Notes under the pieces: generated by a model
What the model was told of the DNA's origin: nothing
Seen by the model: the letters and a program-made list of their open reading frames with translations, nothing else
The model's database searches: none
Translations under genes and position numbers: made by a program
Part shown: in pieces, positions 43,132 to 51,918 of the stretch
Numbering within the stretch: the first letter of the stretch is position 1
Layout: every line of letters starts with the position of its first letter
Source of the DNA: Flavobacterium terrisoli
GTDB lineage: Bacteria; Bacteroidota; Bacteroidia; Flavobacteriales; Flavobacteriaceae
DNA length: 64,000 nucleotides
NCBI RefSeq assembly: GCF_030167905.1
Contig: NZ_JARGNA010000001.1
Location: 62,001-126,000, forward strand
Reading direction: 5' to 3'

Positions 43132-44735
43132 TCTTCCAAAAGCAAAGTGGCTAAAGCGTTGTCCCTTTCGTAGATGTCTTTATGGAAATTGATAACACCG
43201 TCTTCATCTACCCAAGCAGTGAAATAACCAATATAGACTGGGATTTTACTTTTTAAAGTATACCACTTTTCTTTACCGGCGTTCATGGCTTCTTCAATTT
43301 TTTCGGGTGTCCAATTGGGATCATCAGCCAAAATCATATTCGCCAGTTCTTTGGGTTTGGCCACACGGATGCAACCATGGCTAAAGGCTCTTTTCTCTTC
43401 GTTGAACAACGTCTTCGCCGGTGAATCGTGCAGGTAAATATTATTGGAATTCGGGAATAAAAATTTCACCAAACCTAAGGAATTTGTCGGCCCCGGTTTT
43501 TGACGAATGTTGCTTCCTTTCCATTCCATATTGTGTTTGGACAGATAGTTTGGATCTTTTTTAATCGCCGGAAGAATTTCTTTGTCGCGGATGCTTTTCG
43601 GTACATTCCAATAAGGACTAAAAACAATATAACTCATCATACCACTGAAAATAACGGTTTCATTCATCTGGTTTCCTACAACTACGTTAGAAACCAAAAC
43701 AGCTTTGCCGTTTTTATAATAACTCAGTCGATAGGATGGGATATTAACCACAATAAACTCTTTGGCTTTGGTCAAATCGGTTGAAATCCAGCGGCAGCGT
43801 TCCATATTGACCATAATGGTTTTGATGCGATCGCTAATCGGCACATTCATTTCGTCTATGTGTTTTTGTTGAATAATTTTGTCAGCCGAAAACCCATTGC
43901 GCTTTTTGTATTTCAAAACAGCCTGCTGCAACGACTCATCATAAACAGAACTCTTAGAATCGGTTTCAATATCCGAAGTGAGGAACAATCTGTTTCTGAT
44001 TTGCAGCACCAATTCAGAACTGTCACCAGGCTTCATTTGCTTAAAATCAGTCGGAGTTGTAATCGGTGTCCAACCGCCATTTTGTTCGATGGTTCGGTAT
44101 TTTTGCAAAACACTTTTCAGCTTGTAATATTGTCCTATCAATTGTTCTTTGTTGTCAATTAATTTGGGATCGATCAGCAAAGAATCCAGATACTTCACAT
44201 AGGACATTTTCTTTCTGGGCAAATACCAGCCCAACTCCTCTGTCTTAGTACTGTCAATGCCCTGAAGCACTTTATTGGTATAATAGAAATAGTAATTGGT
44301 CAGGAACAATTCAACATCCACGTTGGGTTTGGCTGAAGTTCGCAGAAACATACCGTCCAGAATGTCTTTGTAGGGAACTTTCGCCTGAACACCTTCTTCA
44401 AACAGGTTGTTCATCTTGTTGTAAATCACTTCGGCGGTTTCTTTTCGCCCTTTTTTATCATACCAGATATAGGTGTACCCGTTTTTCTGATAGAGTGAAA
44501 CGGATTGTTTTTTGTATAAAACCAATTTGGGATATCTGGCATAAAATGCTTCCACCAATGTGCTGTCAAAAGACAGTGAAACATCTTCCGGATGATACTT
44601 GCTACTGACTTTTGCATTCGTCAATTGGTCTTCTTTTTTTGCACAATACCAACTGGTCAGAGAAAAACCAAGTGCCAAAACCACAACCAAAATCCCTAAC
44701 CACTGTTTGTTTTCCATAGCCAAACGTATATTCAT
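43128..44735 (-). CDS. L,D-transpeptidase (YcbB/LdtD-like)
   Basis: 535 residues. One N-terminal membrane helix (about 15-30), a helical domain (60-220), a peptidoglycan-binding-like part (about 235-300, YDESLQQAVLKYKKRNGFS) and a YkuD catalytic domain (about 315-505). The active-site signature is complete: IYLHDSPAKTLF with the His, then FSHGCIRVAKPKEL with the catalytic Cys. It forms 3-3 cross-links between peptidoglycan stems in the periplasm. An internal ATG at 44717 is an alternative start. Confidence 0.9.
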   Translation of the reverse strand: MNIRLAMENKQWLGILVVVLALGFSLTSWYCAKKEDQLTNAKVSSKYHPEDVSLSFDSTLVEAFYARYPKLVLYKKQSVSLYQKNGYTYIWYDKKGRKETAEVIYNKMNNLFEEGVQAKVPYKDILDGMFLRTSAKPNVDVELFLTNYYFYYTNKVLQGIDSTKTEELGWYLPRKKMSYVKYLDSLLIDPKLIDNKEQLIGQYYKLKSVLQKYRTIEQNGGWTPITTPTDFKQMKPGDSSELVLQIRNRLFLTSDIETDSKSSVYDESLQQAVLKYKKRNGFSADKIIQQKHIDEMNVPISDRIKTIMVNMERCRWISTDLTKAKEFIVVNIPSYRLSYYKNGKAVLVSNVVVGNQMNETVIFSGMMSYIVFSPYWNVPKSIRDKEILPAIKKDPNYLSKHNMEWKGSNIRQKPGPTNSLGLVKFLFPNSNNIYLHDSPAKTLFNEEKRAFSHGCIRVAKPKELANMILADDPNWTPEKIEEAMNAGKEKWYTLKSKIPVYIGYFTAWVDEDGVINFHKDIYERDNALATLLLED

Positions 44736-44814
44736 TTCATAAAATTACAAAAACTAATCGGCTAATTATTACAAAATTGTATATTTACTTTATATATAAA
44801 CAACACCCGGCAAG

Positions 44815-45315
44815 ATGAAAAAAGTTCTTTTTTTGGCATTCTTTTTCAGTTTATCGATGGCTAAGGCACAAAGAATTGACCTGGAAAATATCAATTCGGT
44901 TTTAGACACCTGGCACAAATCGGCCGCTGAAGCCAATTTCAAAGATTACTTCAACGCGATGACTGACGACGCCATATTCATAGGCACTGATGCCACTGAA
45001 AACTGGGATAAAAAAGCATTTCAAGCCTTTGCAAAACCTTATTTTGACCGAGGCAAAGCTTGGAATTTTACCGCATTGGAACGTCATATTTATTTCAGTA
45101 AAGACGGCAAAACCGCTTGGTTTGATGAATTGCTAAACACCCAAATGAAAATCTGTCGTGGCTCGGGTGTAATGGCCTTGGTTGATGGACAATGGAAAAT
45201 TAAGCATTATGTGCTTTCAATGACAGTCCCTAACGACAACACAGATGAAGTGGTAAAAATCAAAACCCCAATCGAAGATAAATTCATCTCAGAATTGAAA
45301 GCCAAGAAAAAATAA
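44815..45315 (+). CDS. Secreted NTF2/SnoaL-like (DUF4440-type) protein
   Basis: 166 residues. Signal peptide (ends MAKAQ), then an NTF2-like cone fold: VLDTWHKSAAEANFKDYF, MTDDAIFIGTDATENWDKKA, AWNFTALERHIYFSKDG, SGVMALVDGQWKIKHYVL. Such proteins bind small hydrophobic ligands or act as isomerase-like enzymes; DUF4440 members are mostly uncharacterised. It is probably periplasmic. The next gene downstream is a 40-residue membrane peptide gene at 45391. Confidence 0.8.
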   Translation: MKKVLFLAFFFSLSMAKAQRIDLENINSVLDTWHKSAAEANFKDYFNAMTDDAIFIGTDATENWDKKAFQAFAKPYFDRGKAWNFTALERHIYFSKDGKTAWFDELLNTQMKICRGSGVMALVDGQWKIKHYVLSMTVPNDNTDEVVKIKTPIEDKFISELKAKKK

Positions 45316-45390
45316 TTTTTTTCCTAATTACTTCAAATCCATAGTCTTTCTTTTCTCGTACATGAGAATAAGAACCCCAATTCTACGATT

Positions 45391-45513
45391 ATGGACATCA
45401 ACAAAAAAATCAATGCCCTTTTTGGCACTATAGCATTTATAGTATTATTTATGCTGGTTTTTCTGGCTTGCTACATGGCCCTGTTTGCTCCCGTTTCAAA
45501 AATCAGCCTGTAA
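45391..45513 (+). CDS. 40-residue single-helix membrane protein
   Basis: The frame MDINKKINALFGTIAFIVLF continues through a hydrophobic stretch (MLVFLACYMALFAP) to a stop at 45511, 40 residues in total. It has a charged N-terminus and one membrane helix at about 9-33, the shape of a genuine small membrane protein. The 11 bases TCGTACATGAG lie 24 bases upstream of its ATG and recur upstream of the gene at 45714. No known family. Confidence 0.5.
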   Translation: MDINKKINALFGTIAFIVLFMLVFLACYMALFAPVSKISL

Positions 45514-45557
45514 ATTCAGGCCAAAAAGCAACAACATCTTACACTAAATATTAAGGT

Positions 45558-45565
45558 TAGTTTTG
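45558..45565 (+). promoter_or_regulatory. -7 element TAGTTTTG
   Basis: Perfect TAnnTTTG match. The hairpin at 45579-45608 follows at once, so a transcript from here would meet it within its first bases. Confidence 0.35.
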
Positions 45566-45578
45566 TTTTTGTTATGAG

Positions 45579-45616
45579 AAAAGCGTTGCGCCCACAAGCA
45601 GCGCTTTTCGATTTTT
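45579..45616 (+). terminator. Terminator-like hairpin
   Basis: Stem AAAAGCGTTGC/GCAGCGCTTTT (one G-T pair), 8-base loop, then CGATTTTT. It probably ends transcripts from 44815/45391; alternatively it is an attenuator for 45714. Confidence 0.6.
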
Positions 45617-45713
45617 AGGCGTTCCATATTACTGTCGGAGTATTTTTTTTGCTTTTATAAAAACCAAAATCGAAATCACTTCGTACATGAGGGAAACACA
45701 AAAACAAAAACTC

Positions 45714-46142
45714 ATGAAAATCAACAAAACCGTAAAGAGAATAGTATGGAGCGTCTTGGGAACAGGACTTTTGCTGTTTGTGATTCTGGTTTATCATATT
45801 GCCAATGCCAGACCAGTAGAAAATGCAACGATACAAATAAGCCGTATCGATTTTGATAAGCCTTTTGATTCTCTAAGCACTGTGGCGATTAAAGAAAAAC
45901 TGCACAGTATCAAAGGCGTTAAAAGTGATATCATCGTGAAAAAAAATGTGGTGGTTTATTTCCACGACAATACTGTAGCCGATTCCAAAAAAGTATATGA
46001 CGAATTAATGAACAAAGGTGATTACAGAGCCGAGCGTTTTATACTACCTCCTAGCCTAGCCAACAAACAAGTTTGTCCCGTAATGAAAAAAGACGGATTC
46101 AAATATAAATTTTCAAAATTCATTCAAGGCGTTTTTAATTAA
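45714..46142 (+). CDS. Membrane-anchored HMA-like domain protein lacking CxxC
   Basis: 142 residues from the ATG at 45714 (an in-frame ATG at 45687 is possible). One membrane helix (about 9-27), then about residues 38-105 with the strand-helix-strand-strand-helix-strand order of heavy-metal-associated domains: ATIQISRIDF, IKEKLHSIKGVKSDIIVKKN, VVVYFHDNTVADSKKVYDEL. The metal-binding CxxC of that family is absent. One Cys sits near the end (KQVCPVMKK). Periplasmic orientation is likely. It precedes the globin-like lipoprotein gene by 18 bases, so the two probably form an operon. Confidence 0.65.
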   Translation: MKINKTVKRIVWSVLGTGLLLFVILVYHIANARPVENATIQISRIDFDKPFDSLSTVAIKEKLHSIKGVKSDIIVKKNVVVYFHDNTVADSKKVYDELMNKGDYRAERFILPPSLANKQVCPVMKKDGFKYKFSKFIQGVFN

Positions 46143-46160
46143 TCCACTAAATATATCATT

Positions 46161-46742
46161 ATGAAAAAGTATTCAAAATTAGCACTCTGTGCTTTAGTCT
46201 TCGGAGCCGTTGTCTTCGTTTCTTGTAGCAGTGACGACGATTCTCCACCAGCAACACCTTCAATCTATGAGAGATTAGGAGGAACAACTATGGTTGCCGA
46301 TCCTGATAATCCGGGACAAATGATTGAACAAGGTCGTCTAAGTTACCGCAAAGTAGTAAACACTACTGTTGGTTTAATTGTAGCCGATGTTCAAGCCAAT
46401 GCGTCAGGTAATTTAGGAGCTCACTTTACTCCTGTTTTAACAGAAGTTGGCGCCGGAAACACCACTAACTTGGCTATTTTGGTAGACAATCTTACCGATT
46501 TCTTCTCCTTTAATACCGGCGGAACTAATGCGGTTAATACGTATTCAGGTTTGGATATGGTAACGGCTCACAACCCATCGTTGAACCCGAGAATGGGAAC
46601 CACTTCTACAGATGCTAATTACACAAAATTTGTTGGTTATGTAGGCGCCGCTGCCAATCAAAACGGTGTTGCTTCTAACACGGAATTGTATGCTGATATT
46701 GTCGCGGTATTGGAATCTTTAAGAGATCCAATAGTGCAATAG
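46161..46742 (+). CDS. Lipoprotein with a truncated-hemoglobin-like domain
   Basis: 193 residues. Lipobox VFVSC (Cys22), a Ser/Asp-rich spacer (SSDDDSPPATPS), then a group I truncated-hemoglobin-like pattern: SIYERLGGTTMV at the start, LTDFFSFNTGG, YSGLDMVTAHNPSL with the His at the proximal position, and TELYADIVAVLESLRDPIV at the end. The B10 Tyr region (usually FY) reads TTVG, and an extra segment follows the YERLGG motif, so heme or ligand chemistry may differ. Truncated globins are normally cytoplasmic; this one would be lipid-anchored outside. Globin assignment is inference from motifs. Confidence 0.6.
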   Translation: MKKYSKLALCALVFGAVVFVSCSSDDDSPPATPSIYERLGGTTMVADPDNPGQMIEQGRLSYRKVVNTTVGLIVADVQANASGNLGAHFTPVLTEVGAGNTTNLAILVDNLTDFFSFNTGGTNAVNTYSGLDMVTAHNPSLNPRMGTTSTDANYTKFVGYVGAAANQNGVASNTELYADIVAVLESLRDPIVQ

Positions 46743-46760
46743 TACTCACTTATTATTGCC

Positions 46761-46790
46761 AAAAAACGCTGCCAATGGCAGCGTTTTTTT
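46761..46790. terminator. Bidirectional terminator
   Basis: Stem AAAAAACGCTGCC/GGCAGCGTTTTTTT with a 3-base loop between convergent genes. Confidence 0.92.
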
Positions 46791-46797
46791 ATGGTAT

Positions 46798-47736
46798 TTA
46801 TTTCAGATTTTCTAACATCTCAACGGTCATCGAAGCCAAATCAAACTTGTGCTTCCACTTCCAGTCTTTCTGTGCCGCAGTGTCATCAATAGACGCTGGC
46901 CAACTGTCGGCTATCTTCTGACGGAAATCCGGTTTATAAGAAATGGTAAAATCAGGAATGTGGTTTCTGATTTCAGCCGCAATTTCTTTTGGCGTAAAGC
47001 TTACTCCGGCCAAATTATAGGAAGAACGGATTTTGATATCTTCACTTGAAGCTTGCATGATTTCCACCGTAGCATTAATTGCATCATCCATATACATCAT
47101 CGGCAAGGCCGTATCTTCCGAAAGGAAACATTCATATTTTCCGTCTTTCAAAGCTTTGTGGTAAATGTCCACCGCGTAATCGGTAGTTCCGCCGCCTGGT
47201 TCTGTTGACCAACTGATCAATCCCGGATAACGAATACTTCTCACATCAACGCCATAAATGTTATGGTAATATTCACACCATCTTTCACCGGTTTGCTTGC
47301 TGATGCCATACACCGTTGTTGGTTCCATAATGGTATATTGTGGTGTATTGTTTCGCGGTGTTGTAGGTCCGAAAACTGCGATGCTCGATGGCCAGAATAT
47401 TTTTTTGATTTTTCCGGCTTTCGCCAAATTCAATACGTGGAAAAGCGAATTCATATTCAAATCCCAAGCAAAAGCAGGATTTTTTTCAGCAGTAGCCGAA
47501 AGTAAAGCCGCCATCAAATACACATCGGTAATTTGATACTGCTCAATTAAATGTTCAATTTGGTTATAATCTAAGGCATTTACCACTTCGAAGATGCCTT
47601 CGTTTACGATATCAATATTCAACTTTCTGATATCTGAAGCCACTACATTGTCAACGCCGTAAATGTTTCTTAGTTTTTTGGTCAGCTCGGTTCCAATTTG
47701 GCCACAAGCACCAATAATTAGGATTTTTGTACTCAT
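46798..47736 (-). CDS. tdh: L-threonine 3-dehydrogenase, epimerase-like SDR type
   Basis: 312 residues. Extended short-chain dehydrogenase: Rossmann motif ILIIGACGQIGTEL, Asp-rich second strand VVASDIR, the Ser in WPSSIAVFG, and the YxxxK pair in TVYGISKQTGERWCEYY. The sequence, including PGGGTTDYAVDIYHKAL, matches the UDP-galactose-epimerase-like L-threonine dehydrogenase known from Flavobacterium frigidimaris. It oxidises L-threonine to 2-amino-3-oxobutyrate with NAD+, feeding glycine and acetyl-CoA formation. Transcribed alone from a -7 element at 47756. Confidence 0.88.
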   Translation of the reverse strand: MSTKILIIGACGQIGTELTKKLRNIYGVDNVVASDIRKLNIDIVNEGIFEVVNALDYNQIEHLIEQYQITDVYLMAALLSATAEKNPAFAWDLNMNSLFHVLNLAKAGKIKKIFWPSSIAVFGPTTPRNNTPQYTIMEPTTVYGISKQTGERWCEYYHNIYGVDVRSIRYPGLISWSTEPGGGTTDYAVDIYHKALKDGKYECFLSEDTALPMMYMDDAINATVEIMQASSEDIKIRSSYNLAGVSFTPKEIAAEIRNHIPDFTISYKPDFRQKIADSWPASIDDTAAQKDWKWKHKFDLASMTVEMLENLK

Positions 47737-47755
47737 TTAGTTTGTGTTGTTTTGG

Positions 47756-47763
47756 CAAAGATA
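47756..47763 (-). promoter_or_regulatory. -7 element for L-threonine dehydrogenase
   Basis: TATCTTTG on the minus strand, a perfect TAnnTTTG match, 19 bases before the ATG. Confidence 0.5.
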
Positions 47764-47844
47764 ACGTTTTCGCAACTTTTAATTATGCAAAATCTTTTGC
47801 AAAAATTACAATCCCTTTAACTACTTCATAATGAAGTTTCCTTT

Positions 47845-47852
47845 TACCTTTG
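47845..47852 (+). promoter_or_regulatory. -7 element for the lipoprotein/mfd operon
   Basis: TACCTTTG, a perfect TAnnTTTG match, 26 bases before the ATG at 47879. It lies inside an upstream extension of the frame (from 47831), which argues for the 47879 start. Confidence 0.5.
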
Positions 47853-47878
47853 TACCTTTACGACTTAAATTCATTTTG

Positions 47879-48472
47879 ATGCAAATACGTTTTTCTGCAT
47901 TGGTTTTAATGCTGTTGTGTTTGGTTTCCTGTCAGGAAGATCCAAAAATCCGCCTATTGGAACAGGAAAAAGAAGCCAACAAACAAGAGGCTATTTTTAA
48001 TACCATTAATAGCGGTTGGAATTTTAACACCCAACTCAAAAATGAAACAGCCCGTTCACTAACCACGAATTGGGCAGAATGGCGCGTATTTCTGAATGAA
48101 CTGGGTCAAAAACCAAAGAGCAGTATCGGCGCTTTTAAATCAAAAGCCAAAGCGCTTTCAAAAAGAGCGGCAGACCTGAATAAAAATATTCCGCCGAAGT
48201 TCGCCTTACCCGAAGTCAAGAGCAGAATCGCGACGATAAGCACCAAGATCAATTCTATCAATCTGTTCATCAATCTGCAACAGATTCCCGATTCAAAAAT
48301 TGTAAAACTGGTACAGGAAATCAACACCGAAGTGGCTTCCTTACAGTTCCAACTGGATGAAATTACCCGAAAAAGCAACATCAAAATTGAAGAAGGTGAA
48401 AGCGATATGTTGCGAATGTTAGACACCACACGTGCGATTCCAAATAATCCAAGTATAAAACCACGTCAATAA
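47879..48472 (+). CDS. Lipoprotein of unknown function upstream of mfd
   Basis: 197 residues. Lipobox CLVSC (Cys about residue 18), then an all-helical, Lys/Glu-rich protein (LLEQEKEANKQEAIFNTINS, SKAKALSKRAADLNKNI, QLDEITRKSNIKIEEGESD). No family recognised. It ends 3 bases before the TTG start of mfd, so the pair is co-transcribed from the -7 element at 47845. The link with transcription-coupled repair is probably only positional. Confidence 0.75.
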   Translation: MQIRFSALVLMLLCLVSCQEDPKIRLLEQEKEANKQEAIFNTINSGWNFNTQLKNETARSLTTNWAEWRVFLNELGQKPKSSIGAFKSKAKALSKRAADLNKNIPPKFALPEVKSRIATISTKINSINLFINLQQIPDSKIVKLVQEINTEVASLQFQLDEITRKSNIKIEEGESDMLRMLDTTRAIPNNPSIKPRQ

Positions 48473-48475
48473 GCT

Positions 48476-51400
48476 TTGAGCCAAAACTCTTTATACAACA
48501 GTTATCTTCATTCGGCGAAAGTCAAACAAATAGCGGACAGTCTTGACACGAGCGTTAGCGAACTGGCTAAGCAAAACCCTTTGGCTAAAATTCAGCTGAA
48601 AGGACTTTTGGGTTCATCATTGTCGTTTGTATTTCAGGCTGTTTTTAAGAAAAGTGAAAAGCCATTTCTTCTAATCTTAAACGAAAAAGAAGAAGCGGCT
48701 TATTATCTCAACGATTTGGAACAAATGATTGGCGCCAATGACGTGCTGTTTTATCCGAGTTCGTATCGCCGTCCATACCAAATTGAAGAAACCGATAACG
48801 CCAATGTTTTATTGCGCTCCGAGGTTTTAAACCGAATCAATTCGCGAAAAAAACCGGCGGTGATTGTCACCTATCCCGAAGCACTTTTTGAGAAAGTCGT
48901 GACGCGAAAAGAACTCGACAAAAACACGTTGAAAGTGTCCGTTGGCGATAATGTTTCCATCGATTTTATCAACGAAGTCTTATTCGAGTATGAATTCAAA
49001 CGCGTCGATTTTATCACCGAACCGGGAGAATTCTCTGTTCGTGGTGGTATTCTGGATGTGTTTTCGTTTTCCAATGACAATCCGTATCGCATTGAGTTTT
49101 TTGGCAACGAAGTCGACAGCATCCGAACCTTTGATGTGGAAACGCAACTGTCGGTAGAAAAGCAAAATAAGATTACCATCATTCCCAATCTGGAGAATAA
49201 ATTCATCAAGGAAAACCGCGAGAGTTTCCTTGATTATATCAGCGACAAAACTGTTTTATGTATTGAAAACACGGAGTTTTTAACTGCCCAACTCGACAAA
49301 CTTTTTGGCAAAGCCATCGAAACTTTTGACAAATTATCAAAAGACGTCAAACACGCTGCGCCGGAACATTTGTTCTTAAACCAGGAAGGATTTTTGCGCA
49401 AAGCGTTGGATTTTTCCATCATCGAATTGGCGAACAAGCCGCTGTTCAAAACGACTAAAACTTTCGAATTTCACATACAACCTCAGCCTTCTTTCAACAA
49501 GCAATTTGATTTGCTGTTGAACAATTTGAGCGACAATCATTTCAACGGTTATACCAATTATTTGTATTGTGCCAATGAAGCGCAGGCGAATCGTTTTCAT
49601 GATATTTTCGAATCGATTGATGAAGAAAATCACGAGAATGTCCGCAAGCAATACCATACAATAGTATCCTCTTTGTACCAAGGTTTTATAGACGAGGAAA
49701 ACCAAATTGCCTGTTATACCGACCATCAGATTTTTGAACGTTACCACAAATTCAGCATCAAAAACGGCTATTCAAAAAAGCAAACCCTGACACTCAAAGA
49801 GTTGAATTCTTTGTCTGTTGGTGATTATGTAACCCATATCGACCACGGTATCGGAAAGTTTGGTGGTTTACAGAAAATTCAGGTTGAAGGCAGAACACAG
49901 GAAGCGATTAAATTGGTTTATGCCGACAACGACATAGTGTATGTAAGCATTCATTCGCTGCATAAAATCTCAAAATACAACGGCAAAGACGGCACGCCGC
50001 CGAAGATTTACAAACTGGGTTCGAATGCCTGGAAGGTTTTAAAACAGAAAACCAAAGCACGTGTCAAACACATTGCGTTCAACTTAATTCAATTATACGC
50101 CAAACGAAGATTGGAAAAAGGATTCCAGTTTGCACCCGATAGTTATTTGCAAAAAGAATTAGAAAGCTCGTTCATTTACGAAGATACGCCCGACCAAATC
50201 ACAGCCACACAAGACGTCAAAGCCGATATGGAAAAAGACCGTCCGATGGACCGATTGGTTTGTGGTGACGTAGGTTTCGGGAAAACGGAAGTTGCGATTC
50301 GTGCCGCTTTCAAAGCGGTGGACAACAGCAAACAAGTTGCGGTTTTGGTGCCAACAACCATTTTGGCCTACCAACATTACAGAACGTTTACCGAGCGTTT
50401 AAAAGAAATGCCGGTTCGAGTTGGCTATTTAAACCGATTCAGAACGGCCAAACAAAAAACACAAACCTTAGAAGAATTGGCTTCAGGGAAATTGGATATT
50501 ATCATTGGTACACACCAATTGGTCAACAAAAATGTACAGTTTAAAGATTTAGGCTTGCTGATTGTAGATGAAGAACAAAAGTTTGGCGTCAACGTCAAAG
50601 ACAAATTGAAAACTATTGCGGCCAACGTAGATACCTTAACCTTAACCGCCACACCGATTCCGAGAACTTTGCAGTTTTCATTGATGGCAGCAAGGGATTT
50701 ATCGGTGATTACTACACCACCGCCGAATAGATATCCTATCGAATCACAGGTCGTTGGTTTTAATGAAGAGTTGATTCGCGATGCGATTTCGTATGAAATT
50801 CAACGTAACGGACAGGTTTTCTTTATCAACAACCGAATTGAAAACATCAAGGAAATTGCCGGTATGATTCAAAGATTGGTTCCCGATGCGCGCGTTGGTA
50901 TTGGTCACGGTCAAATGGAAGGCACAAAGCTGGAAGAACTGATGCTTGGCTTTATGAACGGCGAATTTGATGTTTTGGTTGCGACAACCATTATTGAAAG
51001 TGGCTTGGATGTACCAAATGCCAACACGATTTTCATCAATAATGCCAATAATTTTGGCCTTTCGGATTTGCATCAAATGCGCGGAAGAGTTGGCCGTAGC
51101 AATAAAAAAGCGTTCTGTTATTTTATTTGTCCACCCTATTCTGCGATGACCGATGATGCCCGAAAAAGGATTCAGGCCTTGGAACAATTCAGCGAATTGG
51201 GAAGCGGTTTTAACATTGCAATGAAAGATTTGGAGATTCGCGGTGCCGGAGATTTATTGGGCGGAGAACAAAGTGGTTTCATCAACGAAATTGGTTTTGA
51301 AACCTACCAGAAAATCATGAACGAAGCCATTGAAGAGTTGAAGGAAAACAAATTCAAGGAATTATACGAATCCGATAGCGACATTGACACCAAAGAATAT

Positions 51401-51865
51401 GTCAAGGATTTACAGATTGATACTGACTTCGAATTATTGTTCCCGGATGAATACATCAACAACATTTCCGAGCGTTTGAATTTGTATAACGAGCTTGGCA
51501 ACATTAAAGACGAAGAAGGCTTATTGGCCTATGAAAACAAACTGATGGACCGTTTCGGGCCATTGCCAAAAGAAGCCAAAGCGCTTTTGAACAGCATCCG
51601 CATCAAATGGATTGCGACGCAAGTGGGTATTGAAAAAATCGTTATGAAACAAGGCAAGCTGATTGGTTATTTTGTCTCTGACCAACAATCGGAATACTAC
51701 AATTCAAAGCAATTCAGAAACATGTTACAGTTTGTTCAGCAGCATGCTAATATCTGTAAAATGAAAGAGAAAGAGACTAAAAATGGATTGCGATTATTGT
51801 TGACTTTCGAAAATGTAAAATCAATTTCACGAGCGTTAGAATTCATGGAACTGATGAAAAGATAA
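48476..51865 (+). CDS. mfd: Transcription-repair coupling factor Mfd
   Basis: 1129 residues. UvrB-like N-terminal region (about 20-330), an RNA-polymerase-interacting CarD-like domain (about 440-510, GDYVTHIDHGIGKFGGL), and a RecG-like translocase: Walker A GDVGFGKTEVAIRAAF near 598, DEEQKFGV as motif II, TATPIPRTLQFSLMAARD, and VGRVGRSNKKAFCY-type motif VI (MRGRVGRSN). The C-terminal TRCF domain follows. It removes stalled RNA polymerase from damaged template strands and recruits UvrA. The start codon is TTG at 48476, 3 bases after the lipoprotein stop. Terminator at 51868. Confidence 0.97.
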   Translation: MSQNSLYNSYLHSAKVKQIADSLDTSVSELAKQNPLAKIQLKGLLGSSLSFVFQAVFKKSEKPFLLILNEKEEAAYYLNDLEQMIGANDVLFYPSSYRRPYQIEETDNANVLLRSEVLNRINSRKKPAVIVTYPEALFEKVVTRKELDKNTLKVSVGDNVSIDFINEVLFEYEFKRVDFITEPGEFSVRGGILDVFSFSNDNPYRIEFFGNEVDSIRTFDVETQLSVEKQNKITIIPNLENKFIKENRESFLDYISDKTVLCIENTEFLTAQLDKLFGKAIETFDKLSKDVKHAAPEHLFLNQEGFLRKALDFSIIELANKPLFKTTKTFEFHIQPQPSFNKQFDLLLNNLSDNHFNGYTNYLYCANEAQANRFHDIFESIDEENHENVRKQYHTIVSSLYQGFIDEENQIACYTDHQIFERYHKFSIKNGYSKKQTLTLKELNSLSVGDYVTHIDHGIGKFGGLQKIQVEGRTQEAIKLVYADNDIVYVSIHSLHKISKYNGKDGTPPKIYKLGSNAWKVLKQKTKARVKHIAFNLIQLYAKRRLEKGFQFAPDSYLQKELESSFIYEDTPDQITATQDVKADMEKDRPMDRLVCGDVGFGKTEVAIRAAFKAVDNSKQVAVLVPTTILAYQHYRTFTERLKEMPVRVGYLNRFRTAKQKTQTLEELASGKLDIIIGTHQLVNKNVQFKDLGLLIVDEEQKFGVNVKDKLKTIAANVDTLTLTATPIPRTLQFSLMAARDLSVITTPPPNRYPIESQVVGFNEELIRDAISYEIQRNGQVFFINNRIENIKEIAGMIQRLVPDARVGIGHGQMEGTKLEELMLGFMNGEFDVLVATTIIESGLDVPNANTIFINNANNFGLSDLHQMRGRVGRSNKKAFCYFICPPYSAMTDDARKRIQALEQFSELGSGFNIAMKDLEIRGAGDLLGGEQSGFINEIGFETYQKIMNEAIEELKENKFKELYESDSDIDTKEYVKDLQIDTDFELLFPDEYINNISERLNLYNELGNIKDEEGLLAYENKLMDRFGPLPKEAKALLNSIRIKWIATQVGIEKIVMKQGKLIGYFVSDQQSEYYNSKQFRNMLQFVQQHANICKMKEKETKNGLRLLLTFENVKSISRALEFMELMKR

Positions 51866-51867
51866 AT

Positions 51868-51897
51868 AAAAAAGCCACTCTGATTGAGTGGCTTTTT
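51868..51897. terminator. Bidirectional terminator
   Basis: Stem AAAAGCCACTC/GAGTGGCTTTT, 5-base loop, between mfd and the convergent protease gene. Confidence 0.92.
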
Positions 51898-51918
51898 CTT
51901 TATAAATAATTGCGGTAA

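Noticed and set aside
46761..46790. GC-rich palindrome considered as a REP element like the one at 28459
   Set aside because: It has A and T runs on both sides between convergent genes, so it is a standard bidirectional terminator.
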